A stretch of DNA of 64,000 nt from Natronocella acetinitrilica (GCF_024170285.1 NZ_JALJXV010000011.1:1-64000); one strand, 5' to 3'. Positions 1-8,914 are shown, counted from the stretch's first letter. Numbers and translations are program-made. The notes: generated from the letters alone by a model not told the origin.

Positions 1-58
1 TGGATGTCCACGGGGTTTCTCCTTCTTGGAATGCCAAGTCCGCAAACTCAGCATCCAT
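1..58 (-). CDS. Possible 5' end of a gene running off the left edge
   Basis: On the minus strand an ATG at 58 opens a reading frame that stays open to the window edge (MDAEFADLAFQEG...). A second ATG lies at 54. No family is recognisable in 19 residues. The flanking AT-poor sequence with AAGCGCTGAAG near 104-114 could be the outer end of an insertion element whose transposase starts here, but nothing in the window proves it. Confidence 0.2.
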   Translation of the reverse strand, partial: MDAEFADLAFQEGETPWTS

Positions 59-378
59 CGGAGGGACTCCGTGGACAACCTGTTGAGAGATCACATCTAG
101 GGAAGCGCTGAAGTATTCACGGCGCCGCGCTGCAGTCCGATTTTTCTATTGTAAAGAGAAAAAACAATAATTTAGTGGCTATCTGCGGCGTTCCCGAGCC
201 GCTGAAAACCGCACTCAACTGGTGCGTCAATCCGAGGCTTGCGCTGCTTCGGTGCAGGTTTGTCCGGTTTGACGGACATCCGCGTCAATCCGGCATCGGT
301 GCTCTTCGCGACGTGTTTCCGTGGACGGCCAACTTTTGATTGACATTCCACAGGGAGCTATCTAGCTTTCTAAGGAGG

Positions 379-399
379 ACCTGTGAGCAGCTCACAGGT
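379..399. promoter_or_regulatory. Perfect 21-bp palindrome upstream of the GntR gene (candidate operator)
   Basis: Arms ACCTGTGAGC (379-388) and GCTCACAGGT (390-399) are exact inverted repeats around a single A. The site ends 50 bases before the GntR-family start codon at 450. FadR-subfamily regulators bind odd-centred palindromes, so autoregulation by the adjacent regulator is a reasonable inference. It resembles a CRP site, but its spacer is 5 rather than 6. The rest of 59-449 holds an AT-rich stretch (140-180) and no gene I can support. Confidence 0.45.
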
Positions 400-449
400 T
401 GCTTCAAGAGTGTTCACGAATTTGATGCAAGCGTACTAGCGGGGATTGC

Positions 450-1196
450 ATGCAGCAGACAGGCAGAGCCAGTAACGGTGTTATCAAGGCTGCATCGGCA
501 GAAGAGCCGCGGCTGCGGCACGACGACGCCTACCTGCGCATACGCCGGGACATCATTTCCTGTCAGCTCTCACCCGGTCAGCGGTTCACCGAAGCCGAAC
601 TCATGGATCGCTATGAGATCGGCAAGGCCACATGCCGCAACGCACTTTTGCGGTTGCTGCAAGATGGTTTCGTGGTTTCCCAGCCGCGCCGCGGCTATTT
701 CGTGAAGCCAATCAGCGTCAAGGACGTAGATGAGGTGTTCGATCTGCGCCTTGAACTCGAGCCGATGGCTGCGCGCCTGGCAGTGGGGCGGGTTGATCTG
801 GATCAGCTGGTTCGCTGGGAGAAGGCCTGCCGTGAGGACTGCGTGGAGATGGATATCGCGGACCAGATCAAGGTCTTTCTGGATGCCAACAAGGAATTCC
901 ACATGACCATCGCCGCGGCAAGCGATAACCGTCGCTTGCACAGTTTCATGCGGTCCCTGCTCGACGAAATGTCCCGACTCGCCGCGCTGGGCTTTGGCTT
1001 CGGCGGCCTGAAGCCCGGCATCAAGTCTGATCATGAAAGCATGCTGGATGCATTCCGCAACGGGGATGGCGAAGAGGCGGCCAGGATCGCCCGTCGACAT
1101 GTCGATGCATTCCGAGGAATGACGATGGACAAGATTCTGGTGGCGCTTCGGGATGTCAGCGCCGAGCTTCCGATTACCAGGCAGGGGCGTACTTAG
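450..1196 (+). CDS. GntR-family transcriptional regulator (FadR/FCD type)
   Basis: This 248-residue protein has an N-terminal winged helix-turn-helix at about residues 26-85 (DAYLRIRRDIISCQLSPGQRF ... GYFV). An all-helical FCD ligand-binding domain follows from about residue 95 to 230. Length and layout are standard for the FadR subgroup, whose members sense small organic acids and usually repress an adjacent catabolic operon. It is the first gene of a same-strand catabolic run and sits behind a perfect odd-centred palindrome at 379-399. Local regulation of the 1.3-16 kb island is inferred from position; the ligand is unknown. Confidence 0.88.
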   Translation: MQQTGRASNGVIKAASAEEPRLRHDDAYLRIRRDIISCQLSPGQRFTEAELMDRYEIGKATCRNALLRLLQDGFVVSQPRRGYFVKPISVKDVDEVFDLRLELEPMAARLAVGRVDLDQLVRWEKACREDCVEMDIADQIKVFLDANKEFHMTIAAASDNRRLHSFMRSLLDEMSRLAALGFGFGGLKPGIKSDHESMLDAFRNGDGEEAARIARRHVDAFRGMTMDKILVALRDVSAELPITRQGRT

Positions 1197-1286
1197 GCCA
1201 CGCAAGTACAGCCGTGAGTGCCCGGTCGGTTGTGACGGGTGCTGGCGGAAAACGCGAGAACTTGAACCAAGACAGAGAGATCAGTA

Positions 1287-2309
1287 ATGGCTCAAACACA
1301 GAAAGCGCTTCAATTGTCCGAGCATGGAGACCTGGACAAACTCAAGGTGATCCACGACAAAGCGATTCCGGAGGTCGTCCCAGGCCACGTAATCGTGAAG
1401 GTCCATGCGTCGTCCTTCAATTATCACGACGTCTTTACCGTCAAGGGCATGCCGGGCATCAAGGTTCCCATGCCCATTGTCATCGGTCTTGACTTCGCTG
1501 GTGTCATCGAGGAAGTCGGCCCCGGTGTGGACGGCTGGAAGACTGGTGACAAGGTGTTGGTCAACCCGCTGAACAAGAAGCGGGGTCTGATGGGCGAGAT
1601 GATGGACGGCGGCATGCAGCAGTACTGCCTGGTCGATGCCGAGCAATTGATCTCCATGCCCGACGGCGTCTCCTTCGCCCAGGCTGCAGCGCTTCCGGTC
1701 GCCTATGGCACGGCGCACCGCATGCTGATCACCCACAAGACGGTGAAAGCCGGTGACAAGGTGCTGATTCTCGGGGCGAGCGGTGGCGTGGGCTCGGCTT
1801 CCGTACTGCTCGCAAAGCATCTGGGCGCGCACGTGATCGCCTGTGCCGGTAGCGAGTCCAAGGCCAAGGCGTTGAAAGAGTTCGGCGCCGATGAAGTCAT
1901 CAACTATAACGAAGTGGATTTCTCCAAGTGGGTCATCGAGCACCATGGCAAGCCGCAGCGACGTTCCTACGAGGGTGGGGTCGATGTGCTGGTGAACTTC
2001 ACCGGCGGTGATACCTGGCGCCCGTCGTTGAAGTGCATCAAGCGGGGTGGCTCCTTGCTGGTCTGCGGTGCCACGGCCGGACATGACCCGGCGGAGGACC
2101 TTCGCTACATCTGGAGCTTCGAGCTTCGGGTCATCGGTTCCAACAGTTTCTATGACGAGAACCTGCGAGGCTTGCTCGACCTGATCGGCGAGGGTTCCAT
2201 CAGCCCGATCATTGATCGGGAGGTGCCCCTGGAGGAGGCCGCCGAAGGGCTGCGCCTGATCCGTGATCGGGAAGTGCTCGGCAAGGTCGTGGTTAACCCC
2301 CAGAGGTAA
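1287..2309 (+). CDS. Zinc-independent medium-chain dehydrogenase/quinone oxidoreductase family
   Basis: 340 residues, the normal length for the MDR superfamily. The GroES-like N-terminal half contains IGLDFAGVIEEVGPGVDGWK (about residues 68-87), and the Rossmann half carries the nucleotide motif GASGGVGSASV (about 164-174). The start at 1287 follows a purine-rich AGAGAGATCAGTA. It probably oxidises an alcohol or reduces an enone/enoyl intermediate with NAD(P)H. Co-direction with a thioesterase, a glyoxalase-fold protein and an acyl-CoA ligase suggests a role in acid or CoA-thioester catabolism. The exact substrate cannot be read from the sequence. Confidence 0.85.
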   Translation: MAQTQKALQLSEHGDLDKLKVIHDKAIPEVVPGHVIVKVHASSFNYHDVFTVKGMPGIKVPMPIVIGLDFAGVIEEVGPGVDGWKTGDKVLVNPLNKKRGLMGEMMDGGMQQYCLVDAEQLISMPDGVSFAQAAALPVAYGTAHRMLITHKTVKAGDKVLILGASGGVGSASVLLAKHLGAHVIACAGSESKAKALKEFGADEVINYNEVDFSKWVIEHHGKPQRRSYEGGVDVLVNFTGGDTWRPSLKCIKRGGSLLVCGATAGHDPAEDLRYIWSFELRVIGSNSFYDENLRGLLDLIGEGSISPIIDREVPLEEAAEGLRLIRDREVLGKVVVNPQR

Positions 2310-2313
2310 ACAG

Positions 2314-2739
2314 ATGTCTGAAGAAATCAATATGTCACCTGAGCATGTGACGGCGATGCTGCGACGCGGGCCGTTTCATGAGTGGCTTGGCCTGGAAGTG
2401 GTGTCCGTCGGCGAGGACGAGATCGAACTCATCGCGCGCTGGCGCAAAGAGTGGGTGGTCAACGTCGAAGGCGACTACACCCACGGCGGGATTCTCGGAG
2501 CTTTGGTGGATCTGGCAGCGGACTGGGCGCTTTATTCCCGTACCGGCCGCGGCGTGCCGACGGTGGACATGCGTGTGGACTATCACCGGCCAGCCAAGTC
2601 CGGGGACCTTCGGGTCAAGGGCGCTGTCGTGAAGCCAGGTGGCCGCTTGTCTGTGGCTGAGGCGAAGGTCTACGACATGGACGGCAAGCTGCTTGCCAGC
2701 GGCCGCGGCGTCTACGTGAGCAATATTGCCAAGGGCTGA
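2314..2739 (+). CDS. PaaI-family hotdog thioesterase
   Basis: 141 residues with a single hotdog fold. The motif HGGILGALVDLAADWALYS (about residues 51-69) matches the PaaI/YbgC-like active-site helix, with the conserved preceding His-Gly-Gly and the Asp that activates water. ATG 2314 is preferred over upstream in-frame starts because CAGAGG sits just before it and it begins five bases after the previous stop. It should hydrolyse acyl- or aryl-CoA thioesters, complementing the ligase two genes downstream. Its stop codon overlaps the next start (TGATG). Confidence 0.85.
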   Translation: MSEEINMSPEHVTAMLRRGPFHEWLGLEVVSVGEDEIELIARWRKEWVVNVEGDYTHGGILGALVDLAADWALYSRTGRGVPTVDMRVDYHRPAKSGDLRVKGAVVKPGGRLSVAEAKVYDMDGKLLASGRGVYVSNIAKG

Positions 2740-3644
2740 TGATGATGACTGACGGCCGCCAAGAGACCACTGTCGACCATGTTGTCATCAATACCCTGTA
2801 TGACATGGACGATGCAGCCCGGTGCCTGGCGTCCGTCGGTTTCTGTCTGACCCCGCGGGGTTATCACACGCTCGGTTCCATCAATCATCTCGTGGTGCTT
2901 GATGACAGTTATGTCGAACTGGTGGGGCTCCCTCGAGGAGCAGATCGCATCCGCAAGGAACTGCTGGAGCATCCCAAGGGAATCAATGGCCTGGTGTTCG
3001 CAGAAGATGCGTCTGACGAGCGATATACCTATCTGACTCAACGTGGCTTCCGCGTTGATCCGCCCCAGAAGTTCTCCCGACCTGTGGAATGTGGAGAAGG
3101 GACTTTCGAAGCGGAATTCACCGCCGTGCGTCTGGCGGGCGACACCTATCCGGCCGGACGCGTGTATTTCTGTCACCACCACACTCCTGAACTGGTCTGG
3201 CGGGAAGAGTGGCGTAGGCACGCAAACACCGCCTACAGCCTCGCGAGCCTGTCGGTGGTTAGTGCTTATCCGGCCGCGGATGCCGAAGCCTACGGCAAGT
3301 GTATCGACCGCACACCCGAGCGTGATGAGGATGGTCTTTACATTCGTCTGCCGGCCAATCGATGCCTCGGCGAGCATCGTCCGATGGACATTCGTTTCGT
3401 CTCGGAGGATGCCTACCGCGGCCGTTACGGTGATCTGTGCTGCGACGGTTCGGGAAGAAGCAGTTACTTCGGCGCCATACGCCTACGCGTCCAAAGCATG
3501 GATGCGCTCGTCGCCGCCATAGAGGCTGCGGATAGCGACGTGTCTCATGTGCAGCTCTCTGACGGAGCCTTGGCTGTAGGCATCTCTCTATTCAATTGCC
3601 TGCTTGAATTCGTCGAAGAGGATCATCATGCAAGCAAGACCTAA
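2739..3644 (+). CDS. Glyoxalase-like (VOC superfamily) domain protein
   Basis: 301 residues. The N-terminus (VDHVVINTLYDMDDAARC, then HTLGSINHLVVL and YVELVG) is typical of the Glyoxalase_3-like VOC fold, and a second half-module follows (residues about 135-290). Such proteins are often adjacent to acyl-CoA or aromatic degradation genes but few have known reactions. Three consecutive ATGs at 2739, 2742 and 2745 are possible starts, all translationally coupled to the thioesterase. The 3' end overlaps the ligase start by 17 bases. No specific substrate is assigned. Confidence 0.75.
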   Translation: MMMTDGRQETTVDHVVINTLYDMDDAARCLASVGFCLTPRGYHTLGSINHLVVLDDSYVELVGLPRGADRIRKELLEHPKGINGLVFAEDASDERYTYLTQRGFRVDPPQKFSRPVECGEGTFEAEFTAVRLAGDTYPAGRVYFCHHHTPELVWREEWRRHANTAYSLASLSVVSAYPAADAEAYGKCIDRTPERDEDGLYIRLPANRCLGEHRPMDIRFVSEDAYRGRYGDLCCDGSGRSSYFGAIRLRVQSMDALVAAIEAADSDVSHVQLSDGALAVGISLFNCLLEFVEEDHHASKT

Positions 3645-5142
3645 TCTCGGCGCCATCCTCAATATGGCGTCGCCGGACAAGGCGGCCATCATAGGTCGGG
3701 ATGATACCGGCGAGTGGACGCAGTACAGCTATGCTCAGCTGGACGACATGGCGAACGGCGTGGCCCGCGCGCTGAGCGGCGAAGGCCTGCCTGAGCAGTC
3801 GCGCATTGGTGTCGTTGCGCTCAACAGTGCCGAGTATATGGCTGTGGTCCTCGGCGCCGTGCGTGCCGGCATGATTGCCGTGCCGATCAACGGCAAATTC
3901 CCTGCAGAAACCATCACCGGCATTCTCGAGGAATGTGAGATCAGCCACGTGTTCTGTGACCAGGCACATCGGGATCGTGTACAGACCGATTGCCGCTGTG
4001 TGGTGCTGGACGGTGTTGGTGCTGACGGATTCACGAGCTTCCTTGACCCAGGCCCCTTCGAGCCGGTCACACCAGACGAGAATGGCGTCGCGCTGTTTCT
4101 CTACACATCTGGAACCACGGGACGTCCCAAGGCCGTGATGCTCTCCCATGCCGGCCAACGGTGGGTGGTGAACACCCGGATTGCCGACTTCCCCGGCACC
4201 GAGAACGAGCGTTTCATCGTGGCCGCGCCCCTTTACCACATGAACGCACTTGCGCTGCTCTTCCTCACGCTGGGGGCAGGTGCCACATGTGTGCTGTTGC
4301 CGCGTTTTGAAACTAGTGTCTACGCGGACGGCATCATGCGCTGGGAATGCACCTGGATGACCGCGGTTCCGCCAATGATTGCGATGCTGCTGCGCGATGA
4401 ACAGGCGCTCTCCGGCGCCGAGTTCGACAGCATCAAGTTCGTGCGACTGGGATCCGCAGTGGTGACGCCCCAACTGCGAGAACAGATTCGACAGCTCTGC
4501 CCGAAGGCCACCGTCATCAATGCCTACGGCACGACGGAAAGTGGTCCGGTGACGTTCATGCCGGTCACCGGCGATGGCTATCCAGTGGACACCCTGGGGC
4601 GAGAACACCCTGGCGTTGCCGTTCGCCTGGTGGATGCATCGGGACATGCTTCCGATCAGGGTATCCTCCAGGTCCGCTCGCCGGCTGCCATGCTTGGCTA
4701 CTACCGTCGCCCCGACGTGAAGGATCCCTTCACGCCAGACGGCTACTACAGTACGGGTGATGTCTTCCGTCGTGACGCCGAGGGGCTCTACTACTTCGTA
4801 GGGCGCCATGACGATATGTTCGTCTGCGGGGGAGAGAACATCTTTCCGGCTGAAGTCGAAGCCGCTCTGGAGCGTCATCCGGACATTCAGCAGGCCTGCG
4901 TGGTGCCGGTTGAGGACGAGATCAAGGGCCACAAGCCGGTTGCCTTCGTTGCAACCCGAGATGGCTCCAACCTGAGCGAGCAGGAGGTTCAGGATTTCGC
5001 CCGCAGCGTGATGCCGGTCTACCAGTTTCCGCGCCGGGTCTTCTTTGTCGCTGACATGCCCCTGGCGGGCACCAACAAGATTGATCGTGCCCGTCTCAAG
5101 AAGCAGGCGGCGGCTGACCTGGGAGGAGCCCTGCTGGACTAG
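3628..5142 (+). CDS. AMP-forming acyl-CoA synthetase/ligase
   Basis: 504 residues of the ANL superfamily, with the AMP-binding P-loop LYTSGTTGRPKAVMLSH (about residues 160-176), the A5 motif AYGTTESG (about 300) and the hinge/A8 region YSTGDVFRRDAEGLYYFVGR (about 376-395). The C-terminal lysine region GTNKIDRARLKK is present. ATG 3628 is chosen over 3604 because GAGGAT lies just upstream and the N-terminus then matches usual lengths. It activates a carboxylate, with ATP and CoA, to an acyl-CoA. It is the last gene of the tightly packed first block. Confidence 0.88.
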   Translation: MQARPNLGAILNMASPDKAAIIGRDDTGEWTQYSYAQLDDMANGVARALSGEGLPEQSRIGVVALNSAEYMAVVLGAVRAGMIAVPINGKFPAETITGILEECEISHVFCDQAHRDRVQTDCRCVVLDGVGADGFTSFLDPGPFEPVTPDENGVALFLYTSGTTGRPKAVMLSHAGQRWVVNTRIADFPGTENERFIVAAPLYHMNALALLFLTLGAGATCVLLPRFETSVYADGIMRWECTWMTAVPPMIAMLLRDEQALSGAEFDSIKFVRLGSAVVTPQLREQIRQLCPKATVINAYGTTESGPVTFMPVTGDGYPVDTLGREHPGVAVRLVDASGHASDQGILQVRSPAAMLGYYRRPDVKDPFTPDGYYSTGDVFRRDAEGLYYFVGRHDDMFVCGGENIFPAEVEAALERHPDIQQACVVPVEDEIKGHKPVAFVATRDGSNLSEQEVQDFARSVMPVYQFPRRVFFVADMPLAGTNKIDRARLKKQAAADLGGALLD

Positions 5143-5278
5143 CGGAGCGCATTTGATCCGCTTCTAAGAAAACCAGACTATTTTTCTCGATCATTCTGCC
5201 TCTTTCGGCTTTTTTGAGGCGCATTTTTTGATGACTTCTTTTTGAAGTCGTTAAGGTCTTTTTTTCTGGAGATTGCTC

Positions 5279-5521
5279 ATGAAATTATTGAATCTTTTCA
5301 CGGAGCACCCGGCATCAGTGGGAGAGACCTATTCTGAACACATGCTGATGGCTCTTTCGTTTGCCGGGACGCTCTTTGTCGCCACCGTCGCTTGCCTGAT
5401 CCATGCTTTTTTTCCATTCTTGTTCAAGACGACGGCGAGTCGACGCATCACGGAACTGAAGGAACGGATAGAGCGTGGCCCTTCCTGTAGCAAGGGTTCT
5501 GAAGGAAAATCCAAGGCCTGA
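5279..5521 (+). CDS. Small DUF6356-like membrane protein
   Basis: 80 residues starting MKLLNLFTEHPASVGETYSEHM, then one hydrophobic helix (about residues 27-50, LSFAGTLFVATVACLIHAFFPFLF) and a charged tail with TASRRITELKERI. The N-terminal FTEHPASVGETYSEH is the hallmark of the DUF6356 family of unknown function. ATG 5279 is preceded by CTGGAGA. An AT-rich stretch with T-runs (5170-5265) separates it from the ligase, so it probably has its own promoter. Confidence 0.75.
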   Translation: MKLLNLFTEHPASVGETYSEHMLMALSFAGTLFVATVACLIHAFFPFLFKTTASRRITELKERIERGPSCSKGSEGKSKA

Positions 5522-5742
5522 CAGGTCTCGGAGTGTTATCGGGTAAGGCTGTGCTAACGCCTCCAGCGTGTGTCAGGTTCCTGCTTGGCTCATGGCGGCG
5601 AACCGTTATTCAGGGTATGCACTGGTCTGGAGAGAATTGCGCATCAAGACAGGGCAGAAAAATTAAAAAAGCCCGAATTTGGTGCAGAAAAATAAAGCCT
5701 TATTAATGTCGCGTAACCGCGCAAAATGGTAAAAGCCAAATA

Positions 5743-5779
5743 GTTCCATGTCTATATCAAGAAATATTATATATGGAAC
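5743..5779. promoter_or_regulatory. Inverted repeat GTTCCAT / ATGGAAC in AT-rich promoter region
   Basis: GTTCCAT (5743-5749) and ATGGAAC (5773-5779) are exact inverted repeats separated by a 23-base AT-rich spacer, ending 60 bases before the TAXI binding-protein start. It looks like a two-half-site operator for the TRAP operon, with the binding factor unknown. The remainder of 5522-5840 contains AT-rich sequence compatible with a promoter and no convincing gene. Confidence 0.4.
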
Positions 5780-5839
5780 ATGTTTTGCTTGCTTGTGATG
5801 GCTAGCCAAGACCCAATTCTTCAGCAGGGGGATGTCGCA

Positions 5840-6886
5840 ATGAATCATGCAAGCTTATCCGTACGATCAACTGTAGAGCGTTTTTTTTCCGCCTCTCGTG
5901 GTGCCTGCATTGGCATCGGCGTTGCGGCGGTTGTCGCCCATGCCTCGGTGGCGCACGCCGATCCGGTGGATCTGCGTTTCGCAACCGTGGGCATCGGCGG
6001 TTCCTGGTATGCCTACGGCCAGGGCATGGGGCCCGCCATTCAGTCGCAGTTGCCAGCCGGTTCCAGGGTGGACGTGCTACCCATCTCTGGCGGTGTCGGG
6101 AACATGGAACTGGTCCAGAACGGTGAAGCCGAAATCGCCATTGCCTTCTCGCACACGGCGGGGGAAGCGTGTAGTGAAGATGGTGGACTCACCTTCGACG
6201 GTCAGCGTGACAAGGTCCGAGCGGTCATGGGTGCGCTGGACACCTTCTACCTTGCGGGCTTCGCCACCGTGCGGTCCGGCATCGAGTCCTGGGAGGACGT
6301 CGCTTCCGACGATAAACGGGTCCGCATGATCACCACGCAGCGCGGTGGCACCGGCGAACTCGGGATGCGCCAGATACTGGAAGCGCATGGCTCCAGCTAC
6401 GACGGCGTTCGTTCGGCGGGCGGATCGGTCCGAGCTCTCGAGCGGGCCGCCACCGCGGCAGCCTTTGCCGATGGTTCCGCTGACTTCTGGGGGCATACGG
6501 TCACCGTTGCTCATCCCGTCGCAACAGAACTGATGACCGTCACCGACATGCGTGTCATCGGCATACATAACGAAGCCGCAATCGAGGAGTTGGTCGGCCT
6601 TGGCTGGACGCCTGTCACCTTGCCAGCTGGCAGTTTCGAAGGCCAGGATGAAGACCTCCCCATGGTCGGCACTGGCAGCAGCATTGTTGTCTCTGCAGAC
6701 CTCAGTGACGAGGTGGTCTACGCCATCACCAAGGCTCTCGTGGAGAGCGTGGACCGGTTCCCGGATTTTCATGCTGCGCTGTCGGGATTCGACCTTGAAG
6801 TCGCCCTCGACCCCGGCGTGAACGGCAACTGTCCGTTCCACCCCGGTGCCGTTGCCTACTACCGCGATGCGGGCCTGATGGACTAG
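5840..6886 (+). CDS. TAXI-family TRAP transporter solute-binding protein
   Basis: 348 residues. A signal peptide (ends near VAHASVAHA) is followed by DLRFATVGIGGSWYAYGQGM, the TAXI signature, and SGGVGNMELVQNGEAEIAI. ATG 5840 has AGGGGGA 9 bases upstream, making it preferable to the in-frame ATG at 5780. It captures a solute in the periplasm and delivers it to the fused permease immediately downstream. TAXI proteins are typically linked to carboxylates or amino acids such as glutamate, but the ligand here is unknown. Confidence 0.9.
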   Translation: MNHASLSVRSTVERFFSASRGACIGIGVAAVVAHASVAHADPVDLRFATVGIGGSWYAYGQGMGPAIQSQLPAGSRVDVLPISGGVGNMELVQNGEAEIAIAFSHTAGEACSEDGGLTFDGQRDKVRAVMGALDTFYLAGFATVRSGIESWEDVASDDKRVRMITTQRGGTGELGMRQILEAHGSSYDGVRSAGGSVRALERAATAAAFADGSADFWGHTVTVAHPVATELMTVTDMRVIGIHNEAAIEELVGLGWTPVTLPAGSFEGQDEDLPMVGTGSSIVVSADLSDEVVYAITKALVESVDRFPDFHAALSGFDLEVALDPGVNGNCPFHPGAVAYYRDAGLMD

Positions 6887-6968
6887 GTCGGATGCATGTC
6901 ACCGCCGTGGCTTTACTCAAAGGCGGTGCGATGCGCGTCCGGGCCAACCATGTGACGGGAGGAAACTG

Positions 6969-8858
6969 ATGCTGCTTCTGCCCAGTTACGTGGCCCGGGC
7001 GCTTTATATTCTCACTGCGGTGGCCTGGTGTGCTGTGCAGTATTACCAGGTCATCGTCTCCGGCTACGAGTACGAGATCATCCTATTGGCAACGCACGTT
7101 TGCGCTGCCATCTCCCTGGTTCTGCTGTCGCGCTCCTGGCGTGGTCACAGGCGTGAGCCCGGGGAGCGCATTGCCCTCCTCGACGTGCTGTTCGTCCTGG
7201 CCATCACTGCCGTGGCCGTCTATCTCGCCATGCAGGGCGAACGCCTGTCGATGCGCATGCATGGTGTCTCGCCGGTGGAGTTCTGGGACAAGGCGCTTGG
7301 CGCAATCCTGCTACTGCTGTTGCTTGAAGCCTGTCGCCGTGCCAGCGGTATGATTCTGACCGTCGTGGGTGCGATCTTCATCCTTTATGCGATCTACGGT
7401 GCATACCTGCCAACGGCAATCGGCCATCGGGGCATGGAATTCCGCCGCTTCATCGACCTGCAGATCCTGTCGACCTCGGGCGTGTTTGGCTCACCCATCT
7501 CCGCCTCGGCGCAGATGATCTTCTACTTCGTGATGGTCGGCGCGTTCCTTGAACGCTCCGGCGCCTCGAAGCTGTTCACCAGTATCGCTTACAGCATGAC
7601 CGCACGCTCCTGGGGTGGGGCCGGCAAGGCCTCGGTCGTCTCCTCGGGGCTGTTCGGCATGATTTCCGGCAGCGCCGTGTCCAACGTGCTGGTTGCCGGC
7701 ACGATGACGATCCCCTTGATGATTCGCGCGGGCTTCAAGCGCTACATGGCCGGCGCCATCGAGGCCACTGCCTCGACCGGCGGTCAACTGGCACCGCCGA
7801 TCATGGGCGCCGCCGCTTTCATCATGGCGGAGATGGTAGGTGTTCCCTATGTCGAGGTCGTGAAGGCGGCCTTTGTGCCGGCGGCTCTCTATTTCCTGTC
7901 GATCTTCATGCTGGTGCACGCCTATAGCCGGCGGGAGAACCTGGTGCCGGACAACAGCTACGGCTTTGCCCAGTACTCGAGTGAGTTTCGTGCCTATTGG
8001 CACCTGCTGCTGCCTATCGTGTTCATGATCGTGATGCTCATGAATCGATACTCACTGATGCTCACAGGCAGCGCGACGATTCTCGTGACCATCCTCATCA
8101 GCCAGTTGCGCACCTCAACCCGGCTCACGCCGAAAACCATCTATCAAGCGGTCATGTCCGGCACCCGGGTCGCGGCGGATGTCGCCGTACCCTGTGCCGT
8201 GGCCGGGATCATCGTCGGGACTCTGGTCTACACCGGTCTCGCCGTGAAGCTGCAGCAGGTCATCCTCGGTTTCGCCGACGGCGCCTTACTGCTGACCCTG
8301 TTCGGGGCGATGATCATGACTATCGTCTTCGGCATGGGCATGCCCACCGCCGCTGCCTACCTGCTCGGCGCAATTCTTGTTGCCCCAGGGCTGCAGGAAC
8401 TCGGTGTGCCGAGGCTGATGGCGCATCTGTTCATCTTCTATTTCGCAATCCTGTCCATGGTGACGCCGCCGGTGGCGCTATGCTCCTACGCGGCAGCAGG
8501 GCTGGCCAAGGCCAATGTGTGGCGACTGTCCGTCATGGCCTTTGTCATCGCCATCCCCGGTTTCCTGATTCCGTTCGGGTTTGTCCAGAATCCGGCTCTC
8601 GCCCTGCAGGGGGATTTCGCAGAAAGCGTGCGAGTCATCCTCACCGTCGGCATTGGCGTGGTTACCTTCTCCATGGCGGCCGGCGGTTACTTCTTCGGCA
8701 TGTTGGCGATGCCGGTGCGCATCGTCCTGTGTGCACTAAGCGTACTGACCATCTTCCCCGAGCCGACCACGACCACCGCCGGGCTGATTGGCATTGGCCT
8801 GGCAGCCGTCGTGCAGTTGGTGCGTGGCCGTCTTGTCCGCGGGGTGAGCAGCCCATGA
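6969..8858 (+). CDS. TRAP transporter fused permease (DctQ-DctM, TAXI type)
   Basis: 629 residues, the length of fused 4TM + 12TM permeases. Residues 1-165 form the small DctQ-like segment and the remainder the large DctM domain, with SGSAVSNVLVAGTMTIPLMI and ASTGGQLAPPIMGAAAFIMAE typical of the family. The start follows GGGAGGAAACTG. With the upstream binding protein it completes an ion-gradient-driven importer in the inner membrane. Its stop overlaps a 19-codon mini-ORF that in turn overlaps the next gene. Confidence 0.93.
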   Translation: MLLLPSYVARALYILTAVAWCAVQYYQVIVSGYEYEIILLATHVCAAISLVLLSRSWRGHRREPGERIALLDVLFVLAITAVAVYLAMQGERLSMRMHGVSPVEFWDKALGAILLLLLLEACRRASGMILTVVGAIFILYAIYGAYLPTAIGHRGMEFRRFIDLQILSTSGVFGSPISASAQMIFYFVMVGAFLERSGASKLFTSIAYSMTARSWGGAGKASVVSSGLFGMISGSAVSNVLVAGTMTIPLMIRAGFKRYMAGAIEATASTGGQLAPPIMGAAAFIMAEMVGVPYVEVVKAAFVPAALYFLSIFMLVHAYSRRENLVPDNSYGFAQYSSEFRAYWHLLLPIVFMIVMLMNRYSLMLTGSATILVTILISQLRTSTRLTPKTIYQAVMSGTRVAADVAVPCAVAGIIVGTLVYTGLAVKLQQVILGFADGALLLTLFGAMIMTIVFGMGMPTAAAYLLGAILVAPGLQELGVPRLMAHLFIFYFAILSMVTPPVALCSYAAAGLAKANVWRLSVMAFVIAIPGFLIPFGFVQNPALALQGDFAESVRVILTVGIGVVTFSMAAGGYFFGMLAMPVRIVLCALSVLTIFPEPTTTTAGLIGIGLAAVVQLVRGRLVRGVSSP

Positions 8859-8914
8859 CCATCGCACAACTGTTGCCCATTTCCCGACTCGTACTTGAAG
8901 AGGAGCACGCATGA
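8855..8914 (+). CDS. 19-codon bridging mini-ORF between TRAP permease and GGT gene
   Basis: An ATG at 8855 overlaps the permease stop (ATGA) and reads MTIAQLLPISRLVLEEEHA. It stops at 8912-8914, overlapping the ATG of the next gene (again ATGA). It contains the GAGGAG Shine-Dalgarno of the downstream gene. It may be a pure translational-coupling device rather than a functional peptide. No homology is claimed. Confidence 0.35.
   Translation: MTIAQLLPISRLVLEEEHA

Noticed and set aside
379-399. CRP site reading of the palindrome
   Set aside because: TGTGA and TCACA are separated by 5 bases rather than the 6 needed for CRP/Vfr, so I treat it as a different odd-centred operator.
1281-2330. Long minus-strand reading frame opposite the dehydrogenase
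   Set aside because: It mirrors a well-supported plus-strand gene with clear domains; the His/Asp/Gln-rich translation is typical of antisense in GC-rich DNA. The same applies to 3592-4932, 10463-12244 and 42283-43350.
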